Shown: in pieces, positions 8,228-17,346 of the stretch
Layout: every line of letters starts with the position of its first letter
Numbering within the stretch: the stretch's first letter is position 1
NCBI RefSeq assembly: GCF_001625365.1
Contig: NZ_LJJF01000002.1
Coordinates: 186,001 to 250,000 of the forward strand
Source: Streptomyces sp. MJM8645
GTDB lineage: Bacteria > Actinomycetota > Actinomycetes > Streptomycetales > Streptomycetaceae
Reading direction: 5' to 3'
Length of the DNA: 64,000 nucleotides
Notes under the pieces: model-generated
What the model saw: the letters and a program-made list of their open reading frames with translations, nothing else
What the model was told of the DNA's origin: nothing
Database searches by the model: none
Position numbers and translations under genes: made by a program

Positions 8228-11200
8228 ATGACCGGGACCCCCGAGCCCTTCGACGACACCGCGGGGCTGCCGCCCCTGCCCGGCTGCGCCGAGGACGCGG
8301 CCGGCGCACTGAAGCAGATGTTCGTGGACCTGACCCAGGGCGTGCGGATGGCCCGCGGCCAGGACCCCGTCAAGCGGCCGGTGTTCCTCAAGCCGCACGG
8401 CGTGGCCCGCGGCACGCTCACCGTCGCCGACGACCTGCCGTCGGACCTGCGCGTCGGGTTCCTGGAGAGCGCCCGCACCCAGGCCGGCGGCCTGCCCGCC
8501 TGGGTGCGGTTCTCCAGCGACACCGTGCCCGGCGCTCCCGACCTGAAGACCACCCTCGGCGTCGGCATCAAGCTGTTCGGCGTGCCCGGCCCGAAGCTGC
8601 TGGAGGGTTACGCCGAGGCCGGCACCCAGGACCTCCTGCTGCAGAACTTCGACGTCTTCTTCGTCGACACCGCCCAGGACATGTGCGAGTTCACCAAGGC
8701 CGGTGTCATCGACGGAAGTTACGACAAGTACCTGGAAGCCCATCCGGTCACCGCCGGGATCCTCGACGCGATGGCCACGTTCGAGCAGAGCGTGCTGACC
8801 GCCACCTACTGGGGCGTGCTGCCCTACGCCTTCGGACCGGACCGCTTCGTCAAGTACAAGCTGGTGCCCGCCGGTTGCGAGCCGGCCGACCCGGCGGCGA
8901 CACCGCCCGACGAGGACCCCACCTACCTCGGCGCCGACCTGGTCCACCGGCTCAAGGCCGGTCCGGCGGCCTTCGACCTGATGCTCCAGTTCCGCACCGA
9001 CGACGAGAAGATGCCGCTGGACCAGGCGACGGTGCGGTGGGAGGAGTCCGAGAGCGCCCCGGTGAAGGTGGCCCGGCTGACCTTCCAGCAGCAGGACGTC
9101 ACGGCCCGCGGCCAGGCCGCGTACGGCGAGAACCTCTCCCTCAACCCGTGGCACGCTCTCGCCGAGCACACCCCGGTGGGCAGCATCGCCGAGGTGCGCA
9201 GGACGGTGTACCTGGCCTCGGCCGAACAGCGCCGCGACGTGAACGGCGTCCCGACGGCCGAGCCCGGCCCCGCCCGCCCGCAGATCACCCCGCCGGCGGC
9301 CCGCGACACCCGGATCGTCCGGGCCGCCGTGCACCCGGCCATCGGCGTGGCCCGGGTCGGCGACAGCACGATGGACGACTTCGTCCTCGGCCCCGAGGTC
9401 GACGATCCGGCCCCGCTGCCGGTCGGGAGCTACAAGGACGTCACCGGCGCCCTGAAGCGCCAGGGCGTCCGGTTCCGGGTGTACGGCTACAACGCCGCCG
9501 GCGAGCCGGTCGCCGAACTGACCGCCGACAACGCCGACCTGCGCTGGACCGTACACGTCGCCAACGCGAAGGCGGCCTGGTACCAGTTCCAGATCGCCCT
9601 CGACATCCCGGAGGCGAACCAGGCCGACGACAGCAACCTGCGCAACCCCAAGATCCAGGCCGACCAGCGCACGGACCTCCTGGTCATCGACCCCGGCCCC
9701 CGTTCGGTGCGCGGCCGCAACCGCTCCGACAAACCCGAGTACCGCTTCGACACCGGCACCTTCATGGGCAAACCGGTCTACCTCGGGGAACTGCGCACCG
9801 ACGACGGCGGCCGGCTGATCTTCCTCGGCGGCCACGGCGTCTCGGCCTCCTCCACCGGCACCCCCGCCGACACCTTCGCCAACAACGACGGCTGGTACGA
9901 CGACACCTCCGACGGCCCGGTCACCGCCGAGGTGAGCATCGACGGACGGCCGATCCCGGTCGAGCCGGCCTGGGTGGTGACCGCGCCCCCCAACTACGCG
10001 CCCGAACTCGCCTCGGTGCGCACGATGTACGACCTGGTGCGCGACTCCTTCTTCAGCGCCGGGCAGCTCCCCGAGCCGCAGCAGGTCTCGTTCACCCGCG
10101 ACGTGCTGCCCGTGCTGCGCCGGCTGTCCGGCCTGCAGTGGGTCAACAAGGGCCTGTCCACCCAGTTCGGCTTCGGCGGGCGCGAGTACCTCCTCGACCC
10201 CGCCCGGGTCGCCGCGCTGGCCGACCCCTCGCCCGTCCAGCGGGAGCTGCGCCGGCAGATCTGGCTCTCCGTCCGCGACTACAACCGCGACGGCATGTCG
10301 CCGGTGCCCTGGCCTGCGGTCTACGGCGATGCGATGAACCTGCCGCCCCAGTCCGTGCGCCAGCACATGACGCTCTCCGCGCTGCAGTACCGCCTCCTGC
10401 AGCGGTGGGCCCGCGGGGACTTCGCCGACGACTACGACCCGACGGCCGCGCCGCCCGCCGCCCTCGACGACGTCCCGTTCGCCGAACAGCCCGGGACCCT
10501 CGACCGGGCGGCCCTGTCGTTCTGCCTCGCCGACGCCTTCCACCCCGGCTGCGAGCTGACCTGGCCGATGCGCCACATCACCCTGTACAGCAGCCCGTTC
10601 CGGGTGCGGCACCGCGACCCGCTGGCGCCTGCCCCGCCCGACTACGGCCAGACGCTGACGCCGGAGCTCGCGCTCTCCCTCGACGGCCCGCTGCACGCCC
10701 AGGGCCCGGGCGGCCTGACCCGGTGGATGGCGGTGCCGTGGCAGACCGACACGGCGAGCTGCCGGTCGGGCTACGAGTACAGCGTCTCGCTCGGCTTCGG
10801 CCCGTACGACCCGTACCTGCCGACCTTCTGGCCGGCCCGGGTGCCCAACCACGTGCTCGCCGAGGAGGACTACGAGGTGGTGATGGACACCACCCGCCCG
10901 ATCGCCGACCGCCTGGCCGCGTTCCAGAACCGGCGGACCTGGCTCCGTTGGCTGCCCCGCGACTACATGGCCGCCATCAACGCGATGGTGCAGGACTTCG
11001 GCAAGCTCGGGGTGGTCGAGCGCCGGGTCGGCCCCACCGACGACCCCCGGCTGCCGGCGGAGGTCCTGGTGGAGTCCGAGGTGAGCTTCCCCGCCGAGCC
11101 CGCCCCGCCGGCCGGGCGCAACCTGATGACCGTGCACGTGGACCGCGGCGCCGACCCGGCCCTGGGCGCGGCCGCGCTGGCCACCGCGGCCACCATGGCG

Positions 11201-11269
11201 GACGCCCCCGACGAGGAGGTCTCGGTCGGGTTCATCGACAAGGTCAAGCGCCTGCGGCCCAACCGGTGA
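8228..11269 (+). CDS. Catalase-like / LodA-like (quinone-cofactor oxidase) fusion protein
   Basis: 1013 residues. Residues about 15-345 are a y4iL-like catalase-related heme domain: FLKPHGVARG with the candidate distal His57, PAWVRFS, a TQDLLLQNFDVFF segment, and the NPWHALAEHTPVGSI...RRTVYLASAEQRR end with a candidate heme Tyr. Residues about 360-1013 match LodA-type amino-acid oxidases with a cysteine tryptophylquinone: VRAAVHPAIGVARVGDS near the start, SFCLADAFHPGCELTW around 764-779 (candidate Cys766), and TRWMAVPWQTDTASC at 831-845 (candidate Trp833 or Trp838). LodA enzymes deaminate an amino acid and release H2O2, which the fused domain could remove. No signal peptide. The next gene overlaps as GTGA and encodes the LodB-like partner. 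Confidence 0.85.
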   Translation: MTGTPEPFDDTAGLPPLPGCAEDAAGALKQMFVDLTQGVRMARGQDPVKRPVFLKPHGVARGTLTVADDLPSDLRVGFLESARTQAGGLPAWVRFSSDTVPGAPDLKTTLGVGIKLFGVPGPKLLEGYAEAGTQDLLLQNFDVFFVDTAQDMCEFTKAGVIDGSYDKYLEAHPVTAGILDAMATFEQSVLTATYWGVLPYAFGPDRFVKYKLVPAGCEPADPAATPPDEDPTYLGADLVHRLKAGPAAFDLMLQFRTDDEKMPLDQATVRWEESESAPVKVARLTFQQQDVTARGQAAYGENLSLNPWHALAEHTPVGSIAEVRRTVYLASAEQRRDVNGVPTAEPGPARPQITPPAARDTRIVRAAVHPAIGVARVGDSTMDDFVLGPEVDDPAPLPVGSYKDVTGALKRQGVRFRVYGYNAAGEPVAELTADNADLRWTVHVANAKAAWYQFQIALDIPEANQADDSNLRNPKIQADQRTDLLVIDPGPRSVRGRNRSDKPEYRFDTGTFMGKPVYLGELRTDDGGRLIFLGGHGVSASSTGTPADTFANNDGWYDDTSDGPVTAEVSIDGRPIPVEPAWVVTAPPNYAPELASVRTMYDLVRDSFFSAGQLPEPQQVSFTRDVLPVLRRLSGLQWVNKGLSTQFGFGGREYLLDPARVAALADPSPVQRELRRQIWLSVRDYNRDGMSPVPWPAVYGDAMNLPPQSVRQHMTLSALQYRLLQRWARGDFADDYDPTAAPPAALDDVPFAEQPGTLDRAALSFCLADAFHPGCELTWPMRHITLYSSPFRVRHRDPLAPAPPDYGQTLTPELALSLDGPLHAQGPGGLTRWMAVPWQTDTASCRSGYEYSVSLGFGPYDPYLPTFWPARVPNHVLAEEDYEVVMDTTRPIADRLAAFQNRRTWLRWLPRDYMAAINAMVQDFGKLGVVERRVGPTDDPRLPAEVLVESEVSFPAEPAPPAGRNLMTVHVDRGADPALGAAALATAATMADAPDEEVSVGFIDKVKRLRPNR

Positions 11270-12549
11270 CCCCTCACCCGCCGGTTCGCGTGCGCCCGTC
11301 CGGTCCGGTCGACGCCGTGGTCGCGGGCGGCGGACCGGCGGGCGCCGTGGCGGCGCTCGTCCTCGCCCGGGCCGGCCACCGCGTCACGCTCCTGGACGGC
11401 GGAGGCGGCCGGCACCGGCCGGGCGCCGCGTCGCCAGGCGCGTCCCCGGTCGCGTCCCCGGCCATGTCCGCCACAGCGTCCCCGGTCGCGTCCGCCGCCG
11501 TGTTCTCCGCCCAACCCGTGTTCAAGATCGGGGAGTTCCTGCCGCCCGCCGCCCGACCGCTGCTGGGCGACCTCGGGCTGCTGGAGGCCTTCCTGGCCTC
11601 CGGTCACCCCGTCTCCACCGGCACGTACGCCGCCTGGGGATCGGCCGCGCTGCACGGCCGCAGCCACCTGTTCGACCCGTACGGCCACGGCTGGCACCTC
11701 GACCGGCTCCGCTTCGACGCCTTCCTGCGGGACGCGGCCGTCGCGGCCGGTGCCGAACTGCGGCAGGCCACCGTACTGGACCGGCTCGACGACCGGCTGA
11801 CCGTCCGCGAGCCGGCCACCGGCGCCGTGACGGAGCTGTCCGCCCGCTGGACGGTGGACGCGACCGGCCGACGCTGTGTCATCGGCCGCCGCAACGGCCG
11901 CCGCTGGCGGCAGGACCGGCTCGTCGCCGCGTACGTCGTGTTCCCCGACCGCCGCCCTTCGCGCCCTTCACGCTCGGGGCAACCGTCGGACCCGGCGGAC
12001 GCCGAGGCCCGCACCCTGGTGGAGGCGGCGCCGCACGGCTGGTGGTACACCACCCGGATCCCGGCCGGGCGCCTGGTCGCCCATCTGACCGACGCCGACC
12101 TCGCCACCCCGTCCCTGCGCACCCCACAGGGCTTCTGGCACGCGCTCAGTCGCACCGTCCACGTCCGGCGCCGCCTGACCGGGCACGGTCCGGCCGCGAC
12201 ACCCGTGCCGCGCTGGGCGCCGGCTCACGGCCTGCGGCTCACCCCGGCGGCCGGGCCCGGCTGGGTGGCGGCCGGGGACGCCGCCCTCGCCTTCGACCCG
12301 CTCTCCTCGCAGGGCATCCTCACCGCGCTGCACACCGGTGCCCGCGCCGGACGGGCCGTGGCCGACTGCCTCGCCGACGGGGGACGGACGACGACAGCGC
12401 TCGCCGACTACACGGCCTTCCTGGGCGGGATCGCGGCGGCCTACCGAAGAAATCACGGGTACGCCTATACCCAGGAGCAACGTTGGCCCCTGAGCCCCTT
12501 CTGGCGCCGCCGCCGTACAGGCGAACGGCCCCTGAGCGGCATAGCCTGA
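11266..12549 (+). CDS. LodB-like FAD-dependent maturation enzyme
   Basis: The GTG at 11266 overlaps the TGA of the LodA-fusion gene, so translation is probably coupled. The 427-residue flavoprotein has an N-terminal dinucleotide-binding motif AVVAGGGPAGAVAALVLARAGH, a mid-protein ARWTVDATGR, and the second FAD motif GWVAAGDAALAFDPLSSQGI. In known LodA/LodB and GoxA/GoxB pairs, the flavoprotein is needed to form the cysteine tryptophylquinone of the oxidase; the tight linkage here supports the same job. An Ala/Ser/Pro-rich insert with repeated SPVAS units (about residues 45-75) interrupts the region after the first nucleotide-binding strand and is unusual for the family. Confidence 0.8.
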   Translation: MTPHPPVRVRPSGPVDAVVAGGGPAGAVAALVLARAGHRVTLLDGGGGRHRPGAASPGASPVASPAMSATASPVASAAVFSAQPVFKIGEFLPPAARPLLGDLGLLEAFLASGHPVSTGTYAAWGSAALHGRSHLFDPYGHGWHLDRLRFDAFLRDAAVAAGAELRQATVLDRLDDRLTVREPATGAVTELSARWTVDATGRRCVIGRRNGRRWRQDRLVAAYVVFPDRRPSRPSRSGQPSDPADAEARTLVEAAPHGWWYTTRIPAGRLVAHLTDADLATPSLRTPQGFWHALSRTVHVRRRLTGHGPAATPVPRWAPAHGLRLTPAAGPGWVAAGDAALAFDPLSSQGILTALHTGARAGRAVADCLADGGRTTTALADYTAFLGGIAAAYRRNHGYAYTQEQRWPLSPFWRRRRTGERPLSGIA

Positions 12550-12581
12550 AAGGGCCGGAACGCTCGTCCAAGGAGTCAGCC

Positions 12582-14504
12582 ATGACGACTCAGACGCTCG
12601 CCGTGCTGGACGCCACGGAGGTCACCCAAGCCATTCAGGACCTCCAGCACAGCGTCACCCTGATCGCCGGCAAGGTCACCGTGATCCGCGCCTACGTGAG
12701 CGGCGCGAGCGGCCCCGCCACCGGCGTGAACGGCACCGTGACCCTGCTCCGATCACCCACCGACACCCCGATCACCGTTTCCTCGGCCAATACCGTCTCC
12801 CTCGATCCGACCGCGCCCAAGGACGTACCCACCCGTCGAGCCGACGCCGGCCTGAGCCTCAACTTCGTCGTGCCGAGCGCACTGACGGCCGAAGGGGCAC
12901 TCAGCGTGAGCTCGATCTCCCTGACCGACACCATGACGGGCGCCGATGTCCCGTTCAACACGCCACCCGGCGCCACCGCCGTCTGGTTCACGCAGTCCCC
13001 GCCGCTCCGGGTCCGAGTCCTGGGGCTGCGCTACACCATGGGCAACCCGCCAGTGACCTACACCCCGCGGGACATCGACTACACCTTCCTGATCAGCTGG
13101 CTCAAGCGCGCCTACCCGGTGGCCGATGTCATCGAAGCGCCGCACACCATCATCGACGTCACCGCCACCCCGCCGTTCCAGTGCACCGACACCAACGCCC
13201 AGCTCGCCGCCATCCGCGCGCTCGACATCAGCGCCGGCGGTGACCGGCGCACCCACTACCTCGGCCAGGCGGCCGACGGCGGGTTCTTCATGCGCGGATG
13301 CGCCTCCGGGGTGCCCGCCACACCCGACCCCACCACCGTCGCCTCGGCGCCGTGCGGTGCCGCGACGTGGGGCTGGGACTTCGACGGCACGTACGCCGAC
13401 TGGTACGGCGGGCACGAACTCGGCCACACCTACGGCCGCAAGCACCCCGGATTCTGCGGAGAATCGAAGGACGACCTGCAGAACTACCCGTTCCAGAACG
13501 GACAGCTGGCCAACGACGCGAACAGCTACGCCGGATTCGACGTGGGCGACCCCCAGCTGAATCTGCCGATGGCCGCCCGGCCGGGCATGCCGTGGCACGA
13601 CGTCATGACCTACTGCAACTCCCAGTGGCCCTGCAGCTACACCTACGAGGGCATCCGCCAGCGCCTGCTGGCCGAGGACTCCCTCGCAGCCGGCGCCCCG
13701 GCGCCGACCCCGGTGGCTCCGCTGCGCGAGGCCACCCACGAACTGAGAGTCACCACACGAACCGGCGGCCGCCCCGACGACCGGTTCCCGCAACTCTCGG
13801 TGACCACCGCGGCGGCCCCGATGCCGGCGGCCGACGAAGCGGCACGGGGAGCGGGGCCCGACACCGGGCAGCTCGTCAGCGTGATCGGGACCGTCAACCT
13901 CACCCAGCGCGCCGGTGACATCCGCTTCGTCAATCCGGTGTCGGCCGCGGCCCGACAACCGGCCCAGCCGGCCCCCGCCGGACGGGCCGGGCAGCCGGAC
14001 GGCGCCGGCCCGGACGGCGAGGTGCCGGTGGTGCTGCGGATCCAGCAGGCAGGCGGTGCACCGCCGCAGGACTTCCCGGTCACGGTCAAGCTGTCGTCGG
14101 ACCCGGAGCCGGGGCAGGACCGCACCGGCCTGGTCGACGAGGTCCTCCCGATGGGGGCCGATCCGGCGTCCGTCGAACTGCTCGTCGGAGGGCAGGTCGT
14201 GGACACCTTCCGCCCCGGAGCCCCGGCCCCGGCCCTGCGCGGCGCCCGTCCGACGACGGCACAGGACGGGAACGTCGGGCTGGCCCTGGACTTCGGCCCG
14301 GCCCCGCAGGACGGTCAGACCTTCGCGACCCAGGTGAGCACGGATGGCGGACGGACCTGGCAGACCGTCGGGGTCGGCCTGAAGAACCCGACGATCACGA
14401 TCGACCACAGCCAGTTCCCCCCGGGGACACAGGTTCAGGTCAGGGTCATCTCGACCAACGGCTTCACGAGCACGACATCGGACATCCAGAGCTTCCAGGT
14501 GTGA
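12582..14504 (+). CDS. Metzincin-like zinc protease, third gene of the LodA operon
   Basis: 640 residues from ATG 12582 with ribosome-binding site AAGGAG, 32 bases after the LodB-like stop. The N-terminus (VLDATEVTQAIQDLQHSV.LIAGK) is a conserved beta-domain opening and no classical signal peptide is seen. The catalytic zinc motif HELGHTYGRKH (HExxHxxGxxH) begins near residue 278 and is followed by HPGFC; a DVMTYC Met-turn lies about 60 residues later. This is the metzincin signature, so the protein is probably an active zinc endopeptidase. The C-terminal third is Pro/Ala-rich linker plus a beta-rich domain. It may process the oxidase or act with it; no substrate is evident. Confidence 0.8.
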   Translation: MTTQTLAVLDATEVTQAIQDLQHSVTLIAGKVTVIRAYVSGASGPATGVNGTVTLLRSPTDTPITVSSANTVSLDPTAPKDVPTRRADAGLSLNFVVPSALTAEGALSVSSISLTDTMTGADVPFNTPPGATAVWFTQSPPLRVRVLGLRYTMGNPPVTYTPRDIDYTFLISWLKRAYPVADVIEAPHTIIDVTATPPFQCTDTNAQLAAIRALDISAGGDRRTHYLGQAADGGFFMRGCASGVPATPDPTTVASAPCGAATWGWDFDGTYADWYGGHELGHTYGRKHPGFCGESKDDLQNYPFQNGQLANDANSYAGFDVGDPQLNLPMAARPGMPWHDVMTYCNSQWPCSYTYEGIRQRLLAEDSLAAGAPAPTPVAPLREATHELRVTTRTGGRPDDRFPQLSVTTAAAPMPAADEAARGAGPDTGQLVSVIGTVNLTQRAGDIRFVNPVSAAARQPAQPAPAGRAGQPDGAGPDGEVPVVLRIQQAGGAPPQDFPVTVKLSSDPEPGQDRTGLVDEVLPMGADPASVELLVGGQVVDTFRPGAPAPALRGARPTTAQDGNVGLALDFGPAPQDGQTFATQVSTDGGRTWQTVGVGLKNPTITIDHSQFPPGTQVQVRVISTNGFTSTTSDIQSFQV

Positions 14505-14901
14505 ACCCGCCCTGCCGCCGCCCGGCTGGACTGCGCACCCCGGCCCCGGGAGCACCCGGCCCGGGACCGGTCCCCACACCAGGTGGATGCCTGCGCTCGC
14601 CAGCACCCTTCGGGCCCGTCGGACATCCCGACGGGCCCGGACGGAGAGGGACCGTCAGGTTGAAGCCGAACTCCGCCAGGTCGAGTCGCAGCTCCTGGCC
14701 GCCGAAGAACCCGAGCGCCGCCCTGACCAACCTCAGGCCCGTCACGAAACCGGCGGCCGTCGCCTCCACCCGCGCTCCGAGCAGCGCCATGCCGCCGGCC
14801 AGGACCGCCTCCCCGTCGGGTGTGTACTCGACGAGTTCCGCGTTCCGACGGTGGCCGTCGCCGGCGAACTCGCGCAGGGCGACCACGGTCTCCGCGTCCA
14901 C
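14464..14901 (-). CDS. Hypothetical protein downstream of the siderophore-interacting gene
   Basis: Begins at GTG 14901, 30 bases after the end of the siderophore-interacting protein gene on the same strand. Residues 1 to about 85 look genuinely coding (ETVVALREFAGDGHRR..., an Ala/Gly-rich helix GARVEATAAGFVTGLRLVRAAL, then FNLTVPL). After that the frame runs through the terminator hairpin at 14611-14639 and becomes Pro/Gly-rich, finishing inside the 3' end of the opposing protease gene. The true end may therefore be earlier, with a lost stop or frameshift. I do not recognise the protein. Confidence 0.4.
   Translation of the reverse strand: MDAETVVALREFAGDGHRRNAELVEYTPDGEAVLAGGMALLGARVEATAAGFVTGLRLVRAALGFFGGQELRLDLAEFGFNLTVPLRPGPSGCPTGPKGAGERRHPPGVGTGPGPGAPGAGVRSPAGRRQGGFTPGSSGCPMSCS
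14611..14639. terminator. Strong hairpin, probable bidirectional terminator
   Basis: The arms CGGGCCCGTCGG and CCGACGGGCCCG form a perfect 12-base stem around a 5-base loop. It lies about 107 bases past the protease stop and within the end of the opposing hypothetical frame. Confidence 0.65.
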
Positions 14902-14931
14902 GCAGCACGGGCGGCTACCCGGCGGCGCGGA

Positions 14932-15789
14932 TCAGCCGGTCGACTCCCGCCCGGCCTGCTCCTGCTCGGCCTCCACCTGGGCGTTCCACTCGCGCTTGGC
15001 CGCCCGCCAGGCCTCGTCACTCTGACCTGACCGCCAGTAGCCCGAGACCGACATCCGCTCGCGCGGGATGCCCCGCTCCACGCGCAGCAGGCGCCGCAGT
15101 TCCTTCACGAAGCCTGCCTCGCCGTGCACGAACGCGGATGCCGCCCCGGCGGGGAATTCCAGCGCGCCCACCGCCTCGACCAGCGCCTCGCCCACCGGGC
15201 GCGCGCCGCGGTGCAGCCAGCTGATCTCGGCCCCGGCGGGCGAGACGATCTTCTGCTCCTCCGCGGCATCCGCGACCTCGACGAAGGCGTGCACCACGGC
15301 ATCGGCCGGCATCCGTTCCAACGCCGCGGCGATCGCGGGCAGCGCGCTCTCGTCGCCGACCAGCAAGTGCCAGTCGGCACTCGGGTCGGGGGCGTAGCCG
15401 CCGCCGGGGCCCAGGAAGCGCACCGTCTCGCCGGGCTGTGCGCGGGCCGCCCATGGCCCGGCCAGGCCCTCGTCACCGTGCACCACGAAGTCGATGGTCA
15501 GCTCGCGCAGCGCCGGGTCCCAGGCCCGCACGGTGTACGTCCGGGTGATCGGCCGCTGCTCGGGCGGGAACTCCTCGCGGATCCGCGCCATGTCGAAGGG
15601 CTCCGGGTAGCTCACACCCTCGGGCGTGAAGAGCACCTTGACGTAGTGGTCGGTGAACTCGGCGGCGTCGAAGTCCTCCAACCCCGCACCGCCGAGGACC
15701 AGGCGCACCATGTGCGGTGTGATCCGCTCGGTGCGCAGCACCTGTGCTTCACGGGCCTGCGGTGTCCGGCGGGTCGGCTGGTCTGCCAT
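14932..15789 (-). CDS. Siderophore-interacting protein (FAD-binding ferric reductase)
   Basis: 285 residues of the ViuB/SIP family. The FAD-binding beta barrel contains RITPHMVRLVLGGAGL, the conserved RTYTVRAWDPALRELTIDFVVHG, GPAARWA-like GPWAARAQPGETVRFLGPGG, and the NAD(P)H-binding half carries LLVGDESALPAI and SAFVHGEAGFVKELRRLL with the closing SGYWRSGQSDEAWR. These cytoplasmic enzymes reduce ferric siderophores to release iron. The length is typical. An iron box lies about 30 bases upstream, so repression by DmdR/IdeR under iron-replete conditions is expected. A small hypothetical gene follows on the same strand. Confidence 0.92.
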   Translation of the reverse strand: MADQPTRRTPQAREAQVLRTERITPHMVRLVLGGAGLEDFDAAEFTDHYVKVLFTPEGVSYPEPFDMARIREEFPPEQRPITRTYTVRAWDPALRELTIDFVVHGDEGLAGPWAARAQPGETVRFLGPGGGYAPDPSADWHLLVGDESALPAIAAALERMPADAVVHAFVEVADAAEEQKIVSPAGAEISWLHRGARPVGEALVEAVGALEFPAGAASAFVHGEAGFVKELRRLLRVERGIPRERMSVSGYWRSGQSDEAWRAAKREWNAQVEAEQEQAGRESTG

Positions 15790-15820
15790 GGTGCCCCCCT
15801 GGGCTGTGTGATCGCGCTTC

Positions 15821-15838
15821 TTGGTTAGGCTTGCCTAA
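15821..15838. promoter_or_regulatory. Iron box (DmdR/IdeR operator)
   Basis: The bases TTGGTTAGGCTTGCCTAA lie just upstream of the siderophore-interacting protein gene. They contain GGTTAGGCTtgCCTAA, which matches the IdeR/DmdR consensus TTAGGTTAGGCTAACCTAA at all but a few positions. Iron-dependent repression is inferred. Confidence 0.7.
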
Positions 15839-16162
15839 GTTAGCACTCTTGAGGCGGTGCTCGACTCAGGGGCGGCAACCGATCCCCATTCCGTCCACGA
15901 CCGGGAACGTCACGCCTTGGCAGCCCCGCCTCGGGTCGCGGACGCAGCAAGGGCTCGCGGATGCCTCCGCGGCCGGTGCGGCGCAGCCAGACCACGGTCG
16001 CCGCCCGCAGAGGTCCGCTCAGAACCGGCGCGCTGTCCGAGACGGTTCCGACAGGCCGCCCGAGTGGACCTGACGCTCAGTCAAGTCACGATCACGGCAG
16101 AACGGATGGCGGGCGGCGACGGCGAGGACGGCGGCTTCCGCACGACCAGGTGTGGTCGGGCC
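15839..16162. other. Intergenic region, nothing recognised
   Basis: About 320 bases between the iron box and the end of the aegerolysin-like gene. Frames on both strands are Arg/Ala-rich with no recognisable protein, and no clear hairpin was found. Confidence 0.45.
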
Positions 16163-16657
16163 TCAGGCGCGCCGCACCACGAAGGTGACCTCGGCGGTGT
16201 TCCCCTTGCCGCCGATCACCTCACACGTGAGGCCCGCGCCGACAGTGCACTCGTTGATGTTCGACCCGGCATAGGGATTGCTCCAGTGGATCAACCCGTT
16301 CCAGGTGTCCACGCCGAAGCTGATCTGCCCCTCGGTGCCCGTCAGGAACCCGCACGACTCGGTCTTCCAGCTGGGGGCGACGTTCGGCAGGATGTAGCTC
16401 GGGGGCAGGGGACTGCCGGCGGTCCAGCACCCGTGGGCCAGGGTGGCCGAGCCGAGGTAGAGCATGCTGCTGGTCTGGTTCGACAGGGTGACCTTGGTGC
16501 TGCGCACCGCGTAGCCGGCGGACGCCGCCGGGGTGGCCGACTGCGCTGTTCCGGCGTAGGGGGCCGCGGCCTGCGCCGCGGGAGCCAGGGCCAAGGCAGC
16601 GCTCAGCGCCAGGACGGCGGTCAGTACGGAGGACTGGACAACACGCTTCGAGGTCAT
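16163..16657 (-). CDS. Secreted aegerolysin / ET79-like protein
   Basis: 164 residues from ATG 16657 (an in-frame TTG three codons upstream is the alternative). The signal peptide is KRVVQSSVLTAVLALSAALAL with a cleavage site near AQAAAP. The mature part opens with a TKVTLSNQTSSMLYL strand, then LAHGCW, WKTESCGFLTGTEGQISF and WSNPYAGSN, a sequence order matching the aegerolysin / insecticidal crystal protein ET79 family. Those proteins bind membrane sphingolipids, and some form pores with a partner. Four cysteines may form disulfides outside the cell. No MACPF-type partner gene is adjacent. A role against fungi or invertebrates is inference. Confidence 0.75.
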   Translation of the reverse strand: MTSKRVVQSSVLTAVLALSAALALAPAAQAAAPYAGTAQSATPAASAGYAVRSTKVTLSNQTSSMLYLGSATLAHGCWTAGSPLPPSYILPNVAPSWKTESCGFLTGTEGQISFGVDTWNGLIHWSNPYAGSNINECTVGAGLTCEVIGGKGNTAEVTFVVRRA

Positions 16658-16799
16658 GGCAGCCAACTCTCGATCGGAGGGCGGTCAGGTACATGTCTCA
16701 ACGGGATGGCGGACCTCGTTGGTTCACCAACCGCCACGACGTACGGGAATGAGGGCCTGTGTGAGGTCGTGACCAGCCTTGTGGTTCCACCCTCCTCCG

Positions 16800-17060
16800 A
16801 GAGCGGAACAGGGAGGACTGTGGGCTGTGACGCGTCGCCAACTCGCGGACAACCAGCGGACGATGATCGAGCCCCACCTGCCGGTCGGCAGGTTCAGCCC
16901 GCACCCCGAGCGACTGCGGGAGCGCTCGGGCCGGTGTGCCAGCACCGCAGGCCGGCAACGCCACGACTCGCGGGAGTTCAGCAGTCGTACCGGTGGATCG
17001 TGGGCCAGCGGGGGCAAGCACGGCAGACGAAGACGTAGACACCACCCACGTCGCCCATGG
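16800..17060 (+). pseudogene. IS5-family transposase relic
   Basis: One frame reads RRQLADNQRTMIEPHLPVGRFSPHPERLRE, which is the start of IS5-type transposases (LTDAQWxxIEPHLPxGRxGPxPxRLR). A second frame downstream reads SYRWIVGQRGQ, matching the later YRRW region. Most of the gene is missing and the pieces are out of frame, so this is debris. No terminal inverted repeats or target duplication could be identified. Confidence 0.5.
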
Positions 17061-17346
17061 CCATCCCGTGACTACCGCCCTGCGCAGTATCGGACAGCTC
17101 CCGACCGGAGCCGGGCTGCCCTGCCACGCCCGGGCCCTGTCACCAGCACCCGAAGCGGTGCGTCCTTTCTGTCCACGTCGCCCAGCGCGTATCGGCGCTA
17201 CGAAGCGCCGGGATGGCCAGGAACGCCTCCCGCACCACGGTCCGGTTCTCCTCGGTCCGGTCGGCGACGAAAGGGTCGACGGCGGCCAGGCAACGGCCGG
17301 TCGAGTCGGTCCGAACGGTTCGCGCCGGCCGGGACCGGGGCAGGCC
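17061..17346. other. Non-coding debris next to the IS relic
   Basis: No reading frame here has a recognisable product and no repeat or hairpin stands out. It separates the transposase relic from the Cys-containing hypothetical gene. Confidence 0.4.

Noticed and set aside
7112..11137. 1341-aa open frame on the minus strand
   Set aside because: Most of it is the shadow of the catalase-LodA gene. Only its last 200 residues (7112-7714), with the Cys motifs, are accepted as a gene.
8683..11265. Plus-strand frame overlapping the LodA-fusion gene
   Set aside because: The upstream part of the 1288-aa frame is an Arg/Pro-rich shadow; only the part from GTG 11266 is the LodB-like gene.
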